DNA of 64,000 bases, from assembly GCF_901933205.1 (NCBI RefSeq), contig NC_044573.1, forward strand, positions 28,517,493 to 28,581,492, read 5' to 3'. The notes under the pieces were generated by a model. That model worked only from the letters and a program-made list of their open reading frames with translations. It made no database searches and was not told the origin of the DNA. Shown piece by piece: positions 1 to 12,676 of this stretch (its first letter is position 1; each line of letters opens with the position of its first letter). Made by a program: the position numbers and the translations under genes. The stretch comes from Camarhynchus parvulus. Lineage: Eukaryota > Chordata > Aves > Passeriformes > Thraupidae.

Positions 1-1856
1 TTCCCCCAGCTTTATGAAGGGAATCACTTCTCATTGCATGGGCTGCGATTAAGTGAACAGCTTTTGTGAAGGATGAGGGCAAACAAAAGGAATAGATAAA
101 ATATTTGCTAATGAAAGGAACCCAGTCTTATGATACAGAAGAAGGAAGTATTGAATTAAGTGTTCCTGCCACCCACATGCTAGTTGAGGAGTAGCACCAT
201 GAACAGAAAAAAAAAAAAAGAAAATGTATCTGTAAAAAATTATTCTGACACCTGGGCTGAAATTCAAGAAAAACTTTCAGGCAATAAATAAGATGTCTAA
301 GAAACTGAATTTCTCACACTTGTGGTAGCTGTGTGCCAGATGCGATCATGGTAAATCGTGGGTTAAATACAGAACTCAAAAATTTTAGTATGTTTGCAGC
401 TCCTCACTAATCATAAATGCTGCCTTTTAGCTCAGTTTCATAACTTTTCCTTTTCATTGTGATTACTGCTGTGGTGCATATGCAAGTGCTAGCTGGGAAA
501 AGGGCAATGGAAGGTGCAAGAGTGGTCCAAAGCAGTCAGAGGTGCACTGAACACTGATATATTGATGGGTAGAATTTCATTATTCTCTTTCTCAAAGCTA
601 CGTTCTGTAGTGCTCACCTGGAATGTACATGGAACACTAAATGTGTGACAAATCAGGGAAATTATGGTGGTTGTTTTCAGTCCTATCAAAGCTCCACTTT
701 ATTTCATCCAACACATTGTTTCAGAGATGATGGCCCTGTCCTTCACATGGTTGCTGCCTGCAGCCAGGACCATTTAGTTCTAACAAAGATCCTATTTAAT
801 GCAAGAAACACCTAAAGCTTATTACCCATCACTGGCTGCATAAAATTACAGGCTGTCAGTATGTGTTAGATGAATCCATCTGGAGAAGATAAAAGAACCG
901 AGAATGAAACTGGCTTCAACATTCCAGATAAACTCTCTTTTAGCATTAAAAAAAAAAAGATGAAAGAGAAGAAAAGACCAAAGACTGGTTATTGTCTTTC
1001 TCTTCATGTAAACTAGGGAAGAGGGCACAGAGCTATTAGATAATGCAGTCAGCTTCCTAACTGTTTCAGAATTATATTTTTGAAGCTTTTTCATTTGAGG
1101 TAGGTCTTTCTTGCTCAAAGGGTGGTCCCTCTCCTATTATTGACTGCAGTATTCTGAGCCTTGTCTTTTAGTATGAAAAACTAGATGCATAAACTGAAAA
1201 ATAACAACAGACTTGGTCTGCCTTAAAGCAAACTCTATTAATGCTCTTGGAGGGGTAGGGGGTGTGGAATGTTAAATCCTTTTTACATACTTTACAGAAA
1301 TAGGAAAACCACATTTTCATGAAAGAATCCTCAGACTTTCTTTTATTCATGTCAGTAGGTTTGAATGCAATGATTAAGAAATATTAATACCCCTAAGTAC
1401 ATCTTTGGGAGCATATATAGAAAATTGTAGGATTGTCAATGTAAATTGTCTTAAGTCATGTTCAGGCCCATATCAAGAGCCTTTCACTGGGGAAAAAAAT
1501 ATAAAGATGCTGCACAGTGATTAACAGTCCAGCTGTGTAAGAATTTTCCTATTTACTTCTGGGAAGAAGAAGGGGACACTTGGATTAGGACTTTTGGGAA
1601 ATTGAGTCAAGCTACATGATGTTCACTGTAGAGTGTTCATCATAAACATAAAACAATCTTGGTGCCAATGTATTAGCCAAGCACTCAGCTTTTTTCCATG
1701 AAGATGTGAAACTATGCTCCGTGCTTTTCTATTTCCTCCAAATGAAGTGGGAGGAAACACTTTTTGACTAACAGAGTCTTAGAGAGAGAGTGACTCTAAG
1801 ATGTAAAAATGTAGTTCTAATTCTTGGAAGTAGATATCATTTTTCGATCCTGTAAT
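1..1856. other. AT-rich non-coding DNA, no gene seen
   Basis: Stops are frequent in all frames and no recognisable protein or RNA gene is visible. Short A runs occur near 207-219 and 948-957. Open frames here are at most about 90 codons and low in complexity (Phe/Ser/Leu-rich), as expected by chance in AT-rich DNA. I see no repeat family that I can name. Confidence 0.6.
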
Positions 1857-1944
1857 CCTTTTTTTTCCCTCCTACTCACTCATGCCTTGCCTGCCTCCTC
1901 CCTTTTCTACTCCAATTCCTCCCTTTCATATGCCACAGGTAAGG
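1857..1944 (+). promoter_or_regulatory. Long polypyrimidine tract ending in CACAG|GTAAGG (splice-like motif)
   Basis: About 75 bases of C/T-rich sequence (roughly 1857-1930, with only scattered A and G) lead into CACAG and then at once GTAAGG. The junction lies between 1938 and 1939. A CTCAC branch-point-like sequence lies inside the tract. This arrangement has a strong 3' splice site directly joined to a strong 5' splice site, which is the known form of a recursive splice site in long vertebrate introns. It could instead be an ordinary acceptor or a chance match in a pyrimidine-rich stretch. No flanking exon can be identified. Confidence 0.3.
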
Positions 1945-3800
1945 ATACAAAGCCATAATAGCATCCTAGAAAATCATATACACAAGATTTGTGCAAAATA
2001 TATGGATCATATTAAATAGAGATGGTAAAAAGAAATAAAAATAAAGGCACACAATTCCTCATCCAATGACACACAAAGTAGATATATGTGTAAGTTTTGT
2101 GTGAGTGATTTTAATACAGGAGCCTTGGGTCAGCTCTAATGTGAGTAAAAAACAGCAGCAGATTAAGCATGAGCCTAAGTGGAGAAAAGCTCTTGCAGTC
2201 CTTCTGGCAGGAGATTAAAATAATTGTGAATGGCAAAGCTTTTCAAAAGTATGAACATTTTAACTCCACTACATATGATAAAGGAGCCATGGAGAGCTGA
2301 GATGACCGCCCTTCTAAAGAAATCCTGTAGAACAGGATTTTTATTTTCTTTTTTATAATTAAGCAATATTGTCTCCAATGGAGAGGTTATGTGGGGTGCC
2401 AGGAAGGGGTTTATGCACTGTCCCACAAAAGTGTGTAAACAGGAGGAGGATGAGTGTGTGGGTGTCAGTGTGAGAGATGGTGCACACAGCTTTTTATGGG
2501 TCTGAGACACACCCAGTGCAGAGAATATCACCTAGACAAGATGTAAAGGTGTTTGAAGTAAACTCCTGGCTCTGACCTTGACTTCCAGTGGGCTCCAGGG
2601 TTCCACATAAAGGTAACAACTCTATCCGGTGCAGTGTTGGCATTCATACGGTAAAATCCTTGAACTTCCTGAGATTAAATGAGCACATTCCTGAAATTAA
2701 ATGAGAACATTCAATATTTTTTTTTAATCTGGTGTGACCTCAGAAAATTTGTGAATCAGAAAAGAGAACTGCATTTGTTAAGTAACCACTGTTGTAGCAG
2801 CTTGTGTCTCCGCCACTTGGATCATTTGATCTCCACTTACTCCACAGCTGCTAAGGAGTGAATTACCCTCATGGGGAGCCACATAGCAATTCTTATTTCC
2901 TACAGAAATGCATTAAATTTCATGTTAGGATTTGTTATAATTCTGTGGAATTGAAGCCATAATTCTTTGCTGTACTACTTCATACTGCCAGAAGCAAAGA
3001 AAAGACACAGATGGCAGGCCTGGCTTGGTATCTTAATTGACACATCAGCTAGTCCAGGATAAAACACCTAGATGCAAGCAACCTGCCCACAAAAGCAGTA
3101 ATGGAGTGCAGAAACACCTCTTGCGCATCTTTAATGAGTTTATGAGTTTAATGATGCCTTATCTGACAAGGTCATGACAAAGCATGATTTCATTTTTCAC
3201 CTCACCACTGTGCTTTAGGAACCAGTACATTTCAGCTACCTGGAATATGAACAGAACGGATTCTATCAAAACTATTCATTTTTACAAGAGGAAAATTTGG
3301 ATGGGAGCAGACTGTGTGAAAAGCACAGAAGTACAAAAAAGCAGAGCTGGCCAAGAGAGTCTGCTGTTGGGAAGAAGAAGGACACAACAGGGCATGCCAT
3401 CTGAACTGTGTTCAGTTGATGACACACTAGGTGTATTGATGACACATCCCACTAACAATGCTCCCAGGAAGTCACACCCCCCTCAGCTGCAGGAGGAAAA
3501 GACAGCGAGCTCCATATTTTAACCTAGGCAAGTGAGTCCTATGTGAAGTAAGATGGTGCACGCAAAAAGTTCTACTCTGCTGAATACAACACAAATACTG
3601 TTCAACAAAAGCACTAGGCATTTAACTGGCTGAATTTCATGATCCCTTTTTGTTTCTAGCAGCTAGAAAAGGCCCAAAAATACTGGGGAAGGGGAGCAGA
3701 ATTACCAATAAATTGAAATTCACTGTCACAGGAAAAAAGAGGTCCAAGGACAGCAGACTTCCATTACAATCACAGGTACTGTGTACTCCTCATTAAAAGA
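1945..3800. other. Non-coding DNA, no gene seen
   Basis: This is single-copy-looking sequence. The longest open frames are 118 codons (2175-2531, minus) and 112 codons (3184-3522, plus). Neither resembles a known protein, and neither has neighbouring splice sites that would extend it. A slightly GT/GA-rich stretch lies near 2440-2490. No repeat family was recognised. Confidence 0.55.
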
Positions 3801-3804
3801 ACCG

Positions 3805-3861
3805 TATACAGATTATAACAACAAGAAGCCTAAAACACCTCTCGTCCTTATAATCTGTATA
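3805..3861. repeat. Perfect 14-bp inverted repeat with 29-nt loop
   Basis: The arm TATACAGATTATAA at 3805-3818 is the exact reverse complement of TTATAATCTGTATA at 3848-3861. Transcribed from either strand it would fold into a hairpin of about 57 nt. The stem is AT-rich and pairing stops at both ends apart from one G-T wobble outside. It could be a small MITE relic, a chance palindrome or a structured RNA, and nothing nearby decides between these. Confidence 0.75.
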
Positions 3862-4549
3862 TTCAGTTCCTGGCAATGACACTGGACTGGTCAAAAGCCA
3901 CCGTCAAGGTGACAAAAAGGAAAAAAACCCACAAAATGCAGCAGCAGAGAACTGGAGATGAGGATTTCAAATGAAGAAAAGAATGGAAAAACGTTTATGA
4001 TGCCCAGCATAAATATTTTTATTGATTTCTTTTTCCTTTGTAAAAAGGACACATTTCTGTGCTAATCCAGCATCAAAAAAGACTGAAAATGTCTAAAACA
4101 CACATAAGTTCTCCTGGTTATTTAGACTGACACAAGCAAGACAGCAGGTGAAATGTTCCTAAAATTAACAGAGGTTCTGGTTCTTTTTAAACCACTGAAA
4201 AACTGTCATGACATCACTACTGTCATGCAACTCTAAATCTTACATAAATTATATAATAATCCAAGTCCTGTGCATTAACTCAGTGAAAAAATCTCTTCTT
4301 GTTATTTGGATTTTGTTTCAGGCAATAAATCTATAATCCAGGAAACTCTTTGAAGACCTGTGAATTCAATGGTGCCACAAACATAGGCATTATTTATTTA
4401 TTACTACAGTAGTCTGAAAAATTATGATCTTTGATATAGTATTAGTAGCAGCTGCCATTAAGAAACATACACATTTAGGAATTTTAAAATTGACATTAAA
4501 GAAGTTCTCAGGACAAAAATGCTTATAGGACACCCTTAAGAGCTTTTTA

Positions 4550-4905
4550 GCCATATTGGAGGGACAGAGAAAGCAACAGGAATTGTCAGAGGTCTAGAAA
4601 TAATAACACACAAGGAAAGATTGAGCAGAAAGATTGTCTAGGTAAGGGAATAATGAGAGGAAATTTGGAAACAGCCTGTAAATATTCAAAAGGATGTTCC
4701 AAATACCGAGGGTATCATCTCTCTTCCTCATTCATGAGAGTAAGATAGAAAGCAAAGGGATTTAAAATGCAATAAGCAGGATACAGGTAAGGCATTAAAA
4801 TACCCTTCTAGTGGTAGAGCTCATGAATCACCAAAGTGGGTATGGAATATCCATCATGAGACGCTGCTTAGAACAAGGACAAACTTGCCTCAGATAATTA
4901 CTGCT
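4550..4905 (+). mobile_element. Ancient CR1 LINE 3' portion, sense, heavily decayed
   Basis: The stretch follows the order of the old amniote CR1 3' region. It has a 'gaggtctaga' block, then 'gaggaaagattga', then a 'caaatattcaaa' block, a poorly preserved middle, and finally 'tggaatatccatcatgaga', the decayed form of the usual 'tggaatctccatcattgga'. Divergence is clearly much higher than for the copies at 21 kb and 37 kb, with many small indels. No open frame remains and the terminal octamers are not visible. The identification rests on remembered consensus text and the edges are uncertain. Confidence 0.6.
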
Positions 4906-7900
4906 GATATCACCAAAGCAAGAGCGTGGGTGATACACACTCTCAAGTCCTTCTAATTCTTTCTCCATGATTTGAAATGTCAACAATTTCTATTTTAACA
5001 GTAGGATCTAGTTTTCATTTATTTTGTTTTCTTTGTCAAATGAGAAATTTTTTTAAAAAGCAGTTTGCCTGTTGAAAGATGGATTATTTGTATCATAATT
5101 AAGCTATAACTCTTTTGGGTCAAATTTTGAAACAAAGTACTGGCTTGGAAAAATTACTGAGAGTTCTCTCAGTATTCCAACTCAGTTTTATTATGGGAAT
5201 CAATCTTTTTAAAGATACAATTAAAAACAGACATATAGTGGACAGAACAATAAGCTAGAATAATTGTTCAAACAAGATGCCATACCCAAAACACAATGCT
5301 AGAAACTCTCAAGATAGGACTTACTGTGCTGAAATGATTTCTTTTCAAGTGGAGGTTTGCATCAATGCCTCTTTTTATAGATGAAATTCATATTCATCTG
5401 TAACCTGTATGTAAAGACTTTTCCATCACCTAAAGTTCAGTGCATGAGAAAGAGCTCTGGGTTTATCTGCTACATACGAGGGAATTTCACCAGACACATG
5501 CAGACAAAAGGATCTTTATGTATCCACTTCCAATAATGCATTTCTCCTATACTGTAAGCAGCTATCTGCTCCATGAAAAATCTTGGGTGTGGAAAAGGCT
5601 TTTAAAACCTTTAAAACCAAAAAGGTTTTTGAAACATTTTTAAAACCATAGACTGCTGCCTAAGGGTTATTGAGGGTTGTTTTGTTTTCTTTTCTTTTTC
5701 CCATTATAACACATTTGCTTGCATTGGTCATGTCCATACAAAGTAGCAGTATTTTAGTCCCACATGCTCCTTACATTTTTGTAATGAACACATGAAATAA
5801 AATGAAAAAGATTTGAGCTAGTATTTCTTATTGGGGGACTAATCAGCTTGGAGCTGGCAATTTTTATTTAAATCCAAAGGAACAGCCAATAATGAAGCAT
5901 AAACAATACTACAGCAATATGTTGTATAATCAATCATATAATACGTGATTCAAAAAATCTTTATAAGAAACGTACCACCAATCTATTTATGGGCTACAAA
6001 TTCACATTAAATAATGAAAAGCTGCAAATTACAGACACAATAGAAACAAGTGTACATAAATTCATGAATGATGTATTAACCCACACATTGGCAAAAATCA
6101 TAAACCGTGGTTGGGCAAGTATAAATCTTCATTTTCACAGATTGCATGGTGTTAAATGGACTGTGAACCTTGGTTGAAAATTCACCTGCAGAGCATTGTT
6201 GGGATCAAATGGCATTATTATGTTTCCACAAGTGTAGGAGAAAAGGGACGGGAAAGAACATGGAAAAATTCTAATAAAACAACTGCAAATAACAGGATGC
6301 CTTAACTGCAATACAATAAAAGTAATTTTACAGCTAAGACAAAGTAATGACCACATTTCTGAGATTTGTGATACATAGCAGGAGCTGGGCCAAAGTATAG
6401 TACATATTTATATGGGCAGTGTGTGTGCCCTTTCAGCACATACAAAATATTATAAAGCTTGATCTGACACAGTCAGCAAACAGTCTACATCAGTCTACAG
6501 TCTACAACATTATGTTGTTGCAATGAGTCTAATTTCAATAACAGCTCAAGGCCAGAAGTAAATAAATATACTAAGGAAATAAATAAAAGGAGAAACTAAG
6601 TAGAACAACTAACCTTTCATAGGAAAAAAAAGGGAAAAATCCAATGTGACTGTGAGCAAGTTCAGTGGTATTTCTGCAATATTATTTTCATCTCTGAAGA
6701 TCAACTCGCCTATCAGAGTTCAAGGGTTGAAAAACTTTGATAACAGGAAATGGGCAAGGGAGGGAGCTTTTAAAACGTCTGTGACCTTCAGCACCCGTGG
6801 AAAGAGGAACTGAAATGTGATGTTTTCATGCAAAGGCCATATTTTCTAGAAACTCCTGCTACTTTTGGAGGGTAGGTTCCTGAGATTGTTGTATATGGTG
6901 CATGAGGTGCTGTTGAAAATACTGATACTATGCAGAGCTTCCTGAAATCAGTTCCTAGAGCCATCCCCAGTCACTTAGGGCCTATGAATAAGCTATTTCT
7001 CAGAAAGATTAACAGATATTTGCTCTGATCTGTGTACTGTGCTTCTGTGAGATGGACTCAAAATACATTTTAATGCTTTGTGAGCCCGCTTGCAGTTACG
7101 AGACAATGGCATGGGCTAGTGAACCTGTTTCTCAAAGGGTCTAAAAGCTGTTCACACTTCTATACGTTGTTAAGTACATTGCTAATCTGAGTGTCAGTGA
7201 GTGGATTAATGAGCTGCCCTCTCACAGAAAAATTCTGGCCACTGGCTCTGAAGCCTTTCACACTGTACAAGTCTGGCCATCTTAAGCTGCATCTCAAATG
7301 TCCAAAAGAAGAGAACATGAATACAAGATTTGACTCCTCAAGTGTGTATTTTCAGTTTTGGAAACATTTCTGAACTTCTGGTATTGAAAAACCTGACTGA
7401 GTCAGCTGCAATAGGGCATCCAAAAGGCATGAGGAAACATCCAGAATTTCTCTTAACCATGCAGACAAAATAATAGCCATCAAAGAAAATCCTAATTTGT
7501 TGGTGTTAGCTTTTCTGGAGGAACAGAAATGTATAGAAAGTATGAAGTGACACAGAAGTCTCTGAAATTAAAATACAGTTGTCAGGCAGCCATAAGTACC
7601 TTGTACAGAACGTATCATTGAATTGTCTTCCCCAGGACTAAACAGCCTGGTGACTGTGTTGCACTTATTGCCATCTTTCATGCATTTAGGTGTTCCACAG
7701 GAGCTGAATGCATTTTTGTTGTTTCTGGGCAGGAAGGGAGTTTAAGATGCTTATTTCAGTTGCTCACTGGGGAGATTGAACCCCACTAACAAAACAGAAT
7801 TTACTAGAACGACCCATGGTTTGGAATTACCATTTGGTCATAAAGGACTGCATGCCAAAATTTTGTCAGAGACAAATGGTTGAGAGAAATCATATGAAAG

Positions 7901-8950
7901 AGATGAATGGAAAGCCACTTGGGCTGGTACTATGTGAAGTGACAGAAAGTGAATGACTGATGCAATGGAGAATTTATTATTGACCCTAGTGTTGACAAAT
8001 CTCAACTTCCCTATTGTTCAACACAACCACTTTTTAGAGAAGTACTTTACTGGGGAAAAAATATTCAGCACTTACAAAGAGACATTGATTTCTTTCAGTT
8101 CACTCAGTCTGACTGGGAAAGACAAATTGTGAAGGTGTTAATGGACAAATGTAAAAGGAGCACATAGGCCAGTGAATAGTTACAGTTGTTCCTCACACCA
8201 GGATACACTTTGCAGATTTACTACGGGCCAAGATGAAGGATGTAGGTTGAAATTCAGAAATTTTCTATCAGTCATGCAATTTTATGACATAGAAAAGAAA
8301 GTCACAGCAGGCAGAAGAAAACTACCTTAGGCCTCTTCAAAGTCTAAGACAGTTTTAATGTAGGTTTCAAAGTGCTCTGAAAATCCCCCTTGAGCCAGCA
8401 AACACGAACAGGTAGGATGTTCACAGACAGTGATTGCTGGCTGAGGATAAGGCAGAATTGTTCCTGACTTTATATCTTACCTTCTAAAACCTGCTATCTC
8501 CCAGTATTGGAAAGCTCTAAGCTCCATTATGCTTAAATTGCTCGATATTACTACATCCTCCTGCTCTTGAAGGTGGTTTGTTATAGTTACCCTCCTGCCA
8601 GGTAGGTATAAGGAAATAAATGATATATTTTGATACAAGGCTATTTTGCTGAACTGGATGGATTAAAGAACTGGTAATAAATTTTATTTTGTCTTCTAGG
8701 CCACTGGTGCAAACTAAGTCCAGTTTAATGGTGACCAGAAGTTATTGCCACCTGACAACAGAACCAAATACATGTGAAATTAATTGGCAGTTCATAGCCC
8801 AGGTCCTTGTGACTTGGTCATGAAATTACCCCTTCCGACACAAATTGGACCCAATGAAGCTGTGTTAATGCAAACACCCAGGAACAAGTAGAGTGGAACA
8901 CTCTACTTTGTGACTGGGAGAATCAGATGACATTCTTCATTTAAAAAAGC
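4906..8950. other. AT-rich non-coding DNA, no gene seen
   Basis: There is no recognisable gene or named repeat. Open frames do not exceed about 73 codons. A short direct repeat of CAGTCTACA occurs three times around 6481-6507. A short self-complementary A/T stretch lies near 5596-5645. The rest looks like single-copy intergenic or intronic sequence. Confidence 0.55.
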
Positions 8951-8954
8951 TTTC

Positions 8955-9125
8955 TTCATAAAATGTACTTTTGTCAAGACAACTTCACAAAATTCAACAC
9001 GAACATTTGAGACAATTATAAAACTTCAACACAATCTTTTTGTTGGAAGTTTCAAGCTGAAATATTTTTTCATTTTGCCTCAAAATGTTGTTCGGCTTTA
9101 GAATTTTATTTTTAAAAAAAGGAAA
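8955..9125. repeat. Possible old A/T-rich interspersed element, family unknown
   Basis: This tract alternates runs of AAAA, TTTC, TTTTG and AAAATGTT, with a short stem around 9025-9052 (ACTTCAAC pairing with GTTGGAAGT across a bulge). Its texture resembles very old dispersed elements of turtles and crocodiles built from AAATTTC/TTTTGAAA blocks. I cannot name a family. Simple A/T-rich chance sequence is the alternative. Confidence 0.2.
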
Positions 9126-11140
9126 ATAAATTACATGTTATGATGAGTGTTTCAGATGACAGTTAGAGTGAGATTCATTTTGCCTAACTTTAGACATCTA
9201 CACTGTAGGCGTCAGCCTCAGAGCTAGTCACTCCAGGCTCTCTTTATAGTTAATGGAAAGAAACAGGTACATTTAAGGTGAGACTTGTCTGACCTATTTT
9301 AAATATCTACTTTAATATCAATAATGATCTTAAAATTACTGTCTCTCTCCACTGCCTATGGTATGAGTCTACAGAGATCTCAAATGGAGATCTACAACAG
9401 ACACTTTCTATGCTCAGATGAGCCCTCTCCCAGTTGTCTAACTCTCCATTACATACATATTTTTTTTCAGCTTTCTAACAGTGAAAAGCATAACTAATAA
9501 TATATTTTCATTTGAAATAAAAGGCTGCATGTTGCTTCAGAATTTTCATTTAATGAATAAATTTCTTTTCCAAGTGTATTCAAAATTTAAAGTGGAAAAC
9601 CCTATTAGCTATGTGTGAAGCTGAAGTTATATAAGGGACATTTTAGCAGGCAAGAAGGATGAAAAACCACAGGTTCTCTCATCCTGTGTCTCACATCTCA
9701 TCAAATTATTTCCACTTAGAATTACCAAAGTCAACAGAAAAGCTACAAGGAGGTTCTGTGGGATGGAGGATTCAAGGATTCAATGATTTTGCTCTCCAAT
9801 CTCAGCTGCTGTGAAGGAAAGGGACAGGAACAAGACAGCTAGGAAAGCAGAGAGGAGAGATGGGGACAGGTGGGACTGACTGCTCATGGGAAGCATGCAG
9901 TGGGTGGAAAGAGCCTGAAGAAATAGATGTTTTAAAGACTGGCTGAAAACAGGAAGGGGCAAGAGTGTCCGAAGGGAAAGCAAATGTAGGAAAGGACAGA
10001 ATGGGTAGCTGAAGAAAAGCAGCACTAGAGACATTAACATTTTGCTCTAAATTAAAAACTCCAAAACAAGGATTGTTTTCTCACAGGTCTGATCATAATT
10101 TCCTAGGTTGCCAGGCACACGTCAGACACAGTAAAGAAGCACAAGTGGTTCCTGCTTTTCCCTCTATATTTAGTGTATCCTGATTCAGCTCCAGAGCTGT
10201 TTGCAGCCCTCTTTACTCTTTCTGATCTTATACTTCCACAGATCCAAACCATTTTGTTGCAGACCTTTGGCTGCACTGGACTCAGATTCAGTCACACAGC
10301 TGGGAATATAACTAATTTTGCTCAGCAGAACCAACTTCATTGGTAAAAACAAATTTACATTGATTACCTCTGAGCCTAACACACACACTTTCTCCAGCCC
10401 TCTGCCTAACAAAACTGTGAAGGAGATTTTTGACTTGCCAATAACCTCACAAACAAATTAGCCTGATTTTAACTCCATTACTCAGGCTAATCTCTCTTGG
10501 ATTTCCTAGCATTTACACAGGAAATGGTTCATTCATAATAGATGGTGTGTACATTTAGCTTTTGTAATTCAAGGAATGTGTTAGGTGGTTTGTGGTGACA
10601 TTTTTCTTAATAATGTGGGCAGCACTGGAATGTCTTTCTCCAACTACTGGTCTCTTGGTGGATGCACACGTTATTTAGATTGAGAGCAAGAAACTCTCTC
10701 AGGTGGTTTTCAGGTAGAACAGAAAGTATCTGCAGGGAAAGTTAGAAATAATATTGAGATGTGCCTTTGCCTAGAACAGAATGCCAGACTGACAACGGGG
10801 TTTCATGCAATTACCTTCTAGCAATCTTCAGCTGCCTCCCTCTCCTCACCACTTTCTTTCTGGTAGGAGGAAAAATGAAAATATAGGAAAGCGAAAATAT
10901 GGGAAGTCAGACCAGGAACAGGCAGGAGTTTTAGGCATGTCTCTAACACTGATTCACCCTACAGCTTCATGCTAGTGCATATCCTCTCTGCTTCAGTGGG
11001 CCAGGTCTCCTAGGTGATGTCAAATTAGCCACACTTCTGATCCTGCACTCAAAACCAGACACTGATACCATCACATTATTACTATACAAATCTAATCTAA
11101 GAGGCAGCTTCAGACCAGAGACTTAACATCTAATTGCTTT
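9126..11140. other. Non-coding DNA, no gene seen
   Basis: A purine-rich patch at about 9780-10030 reads through on the minus strand for 86 codons only because G/A-rich DNA gives Leu/Ser/Pro-rich translation. There is nothing protein-like in it. A small palindrome AGATCTC...GAGATCT occurs near 9374-9392. No repeat family was recognised. Confidence 0.55.
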
Positions 11141-11144
11141 AGAA

Positions 11145-11215
11145 ACAGGCTAAACTTCACTTTCTTACCCAGTCACACGATCCAATGAGTGGCAAAACAA
11201 GTGGGCTTTAGACAT
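11145..11215 (-). repeat. Possible MIR-type SINE relic, antisense
   Basis: The plus strand reads 'cttacccagtcacacgatc' followed by 'gagtggcaaaacaagtggg'. This resembles the antisense MIR core, which runs 'acttgcccaggtcacacagc' then 'aagtggcagagc'. Only about 60 bases fit, with several mismatches, so this is a weak call. MIR-type elements are known to survive as rare relics in bird genomes. Confidence 0.3.
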
Positions 11216-12630
11216 CTGAGATATCCTCCTTCCTCTGTGCTTTTCTCACACATCTCCAAAGAAACTATGTGTATTTGTAATATTTTGGCCATTGTGTAAT
11301 TCTGAGTTCTTTCATGCCTTCACTTTGCCTGCAAATGCACTTGTCTCCCAAATTCACAGGAGAGATAAGAAATGCAACAGCCAGCATTTTTGATGTAGTA
11401 ATTCACATGACTTGGCAAAGTTTTCCTCTGCTGAAAGTGGAGGATACCATCAAGATCTCTGACACTGCCAGCCTTCTGTCATTCCCACACCACAGTTGTT
11501 CAGCTCTTTGTTGCCCATTCAGGAGCTGAGCTTCACACTGCACAGAAGGAATAATGGACATGTGAAAGTTCACCTGGGAAAGATGCACATCTTACTCTAG
11601 CAATGAAATAAAAGCAGATGAGAGCCTTGAACTGAAAGTTGTGATAGGTAATGTGACAACAGGAAATCCCTAGAACACAAATTACCTTTCCCATTTATCT
11701 ATAAATTATTTTTGTACAAATTTTGTACAATTTTTTTTCTCTTTATCTGAAGAAAAATGCAAGTAGCACAGAGGACTAAGCAAAGATAGCATCATTAAAA
11801 TATAAAATTCTGTTAATTATTCCCTTCGGGTCTTAGGTTCCAAGAGACAGTACTTCCCAGGTCTATGTGTTTCCCCAAATACACCATTAATATGGTTTTC
11901 TAATTCCACAGCAGAAATCTGTAATTTATAAAACCACTTAGATGTTTGTTACATACTTACATGCTTTGCCACACATATCTGTTCAGCAGGAAACAAATAT
12001 ATCACAAAGGCTCTTTGCTAAATTTCAAAGCCAAAAGTTGAAGAATTTGGGAGCAACAAGAAGTCAGTGATCAGGGTAGCTTACATACAAGCAATTTTAC
12101 TCTTTTAGCATCTCAGAAGTCATGATATTTTGTGCACCCACATTCTTGGGCCATACCATCAGAACTGCATCCCTACTGAATTGCGCATTGTGGTTAACCC
12201 ACTTTCAGGTGGTGTCCTACTACCCCCATGAAGCCTTAATTATTTCATTAGTTCGCTTGAACACCCTGTTCACCTTAGCCACCTTCATCTCAGAGGCAAG
12301 CTTCTTCTCATGAAGAGCCCTGCAGAGCCCAGGCAGTCTCCTCTTGTTTGTGAAATCTTTAATTGCAAGTGTGTGCAGAGAACCCCAGTAAGCTTCAAGT
12401 ACAGATCCACAGCAGTGAAATGTGTCTGGGGTGTGCTTCCCACAAACATAGGAGCACCAGTAAAGATTTTCAATTCAGCATGTAGCACAGACACACTAAA
12501 ATGAAACACTGTTCTAGGAACAGCAACTTAGGTTTTGTATGTGTTTGCAGAAGAAAAGAGGTACAAGAGAAGGAAAAGTTTCTAGATATTGCAGGAACAG
12601 ATAAAAGGAAAAATCCTTTTCAAATTTTCA

Positions 12631-12676
12631 TGACACCCTTTTGTCAAAGACTCTGACACCCTTTTGTCAAAGACTC
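12631..12676. repeat. Exact tandem duplication, 23-bp unit x2
   Basis: A 23-bp unit starting TGACACCCTTTTGTC is present at 12631-12653 and again, without any difference, at 12654-12676. Exact identity of both copies suggests a recent duplication, most simply by replication slippage. Confidence 0.9.
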
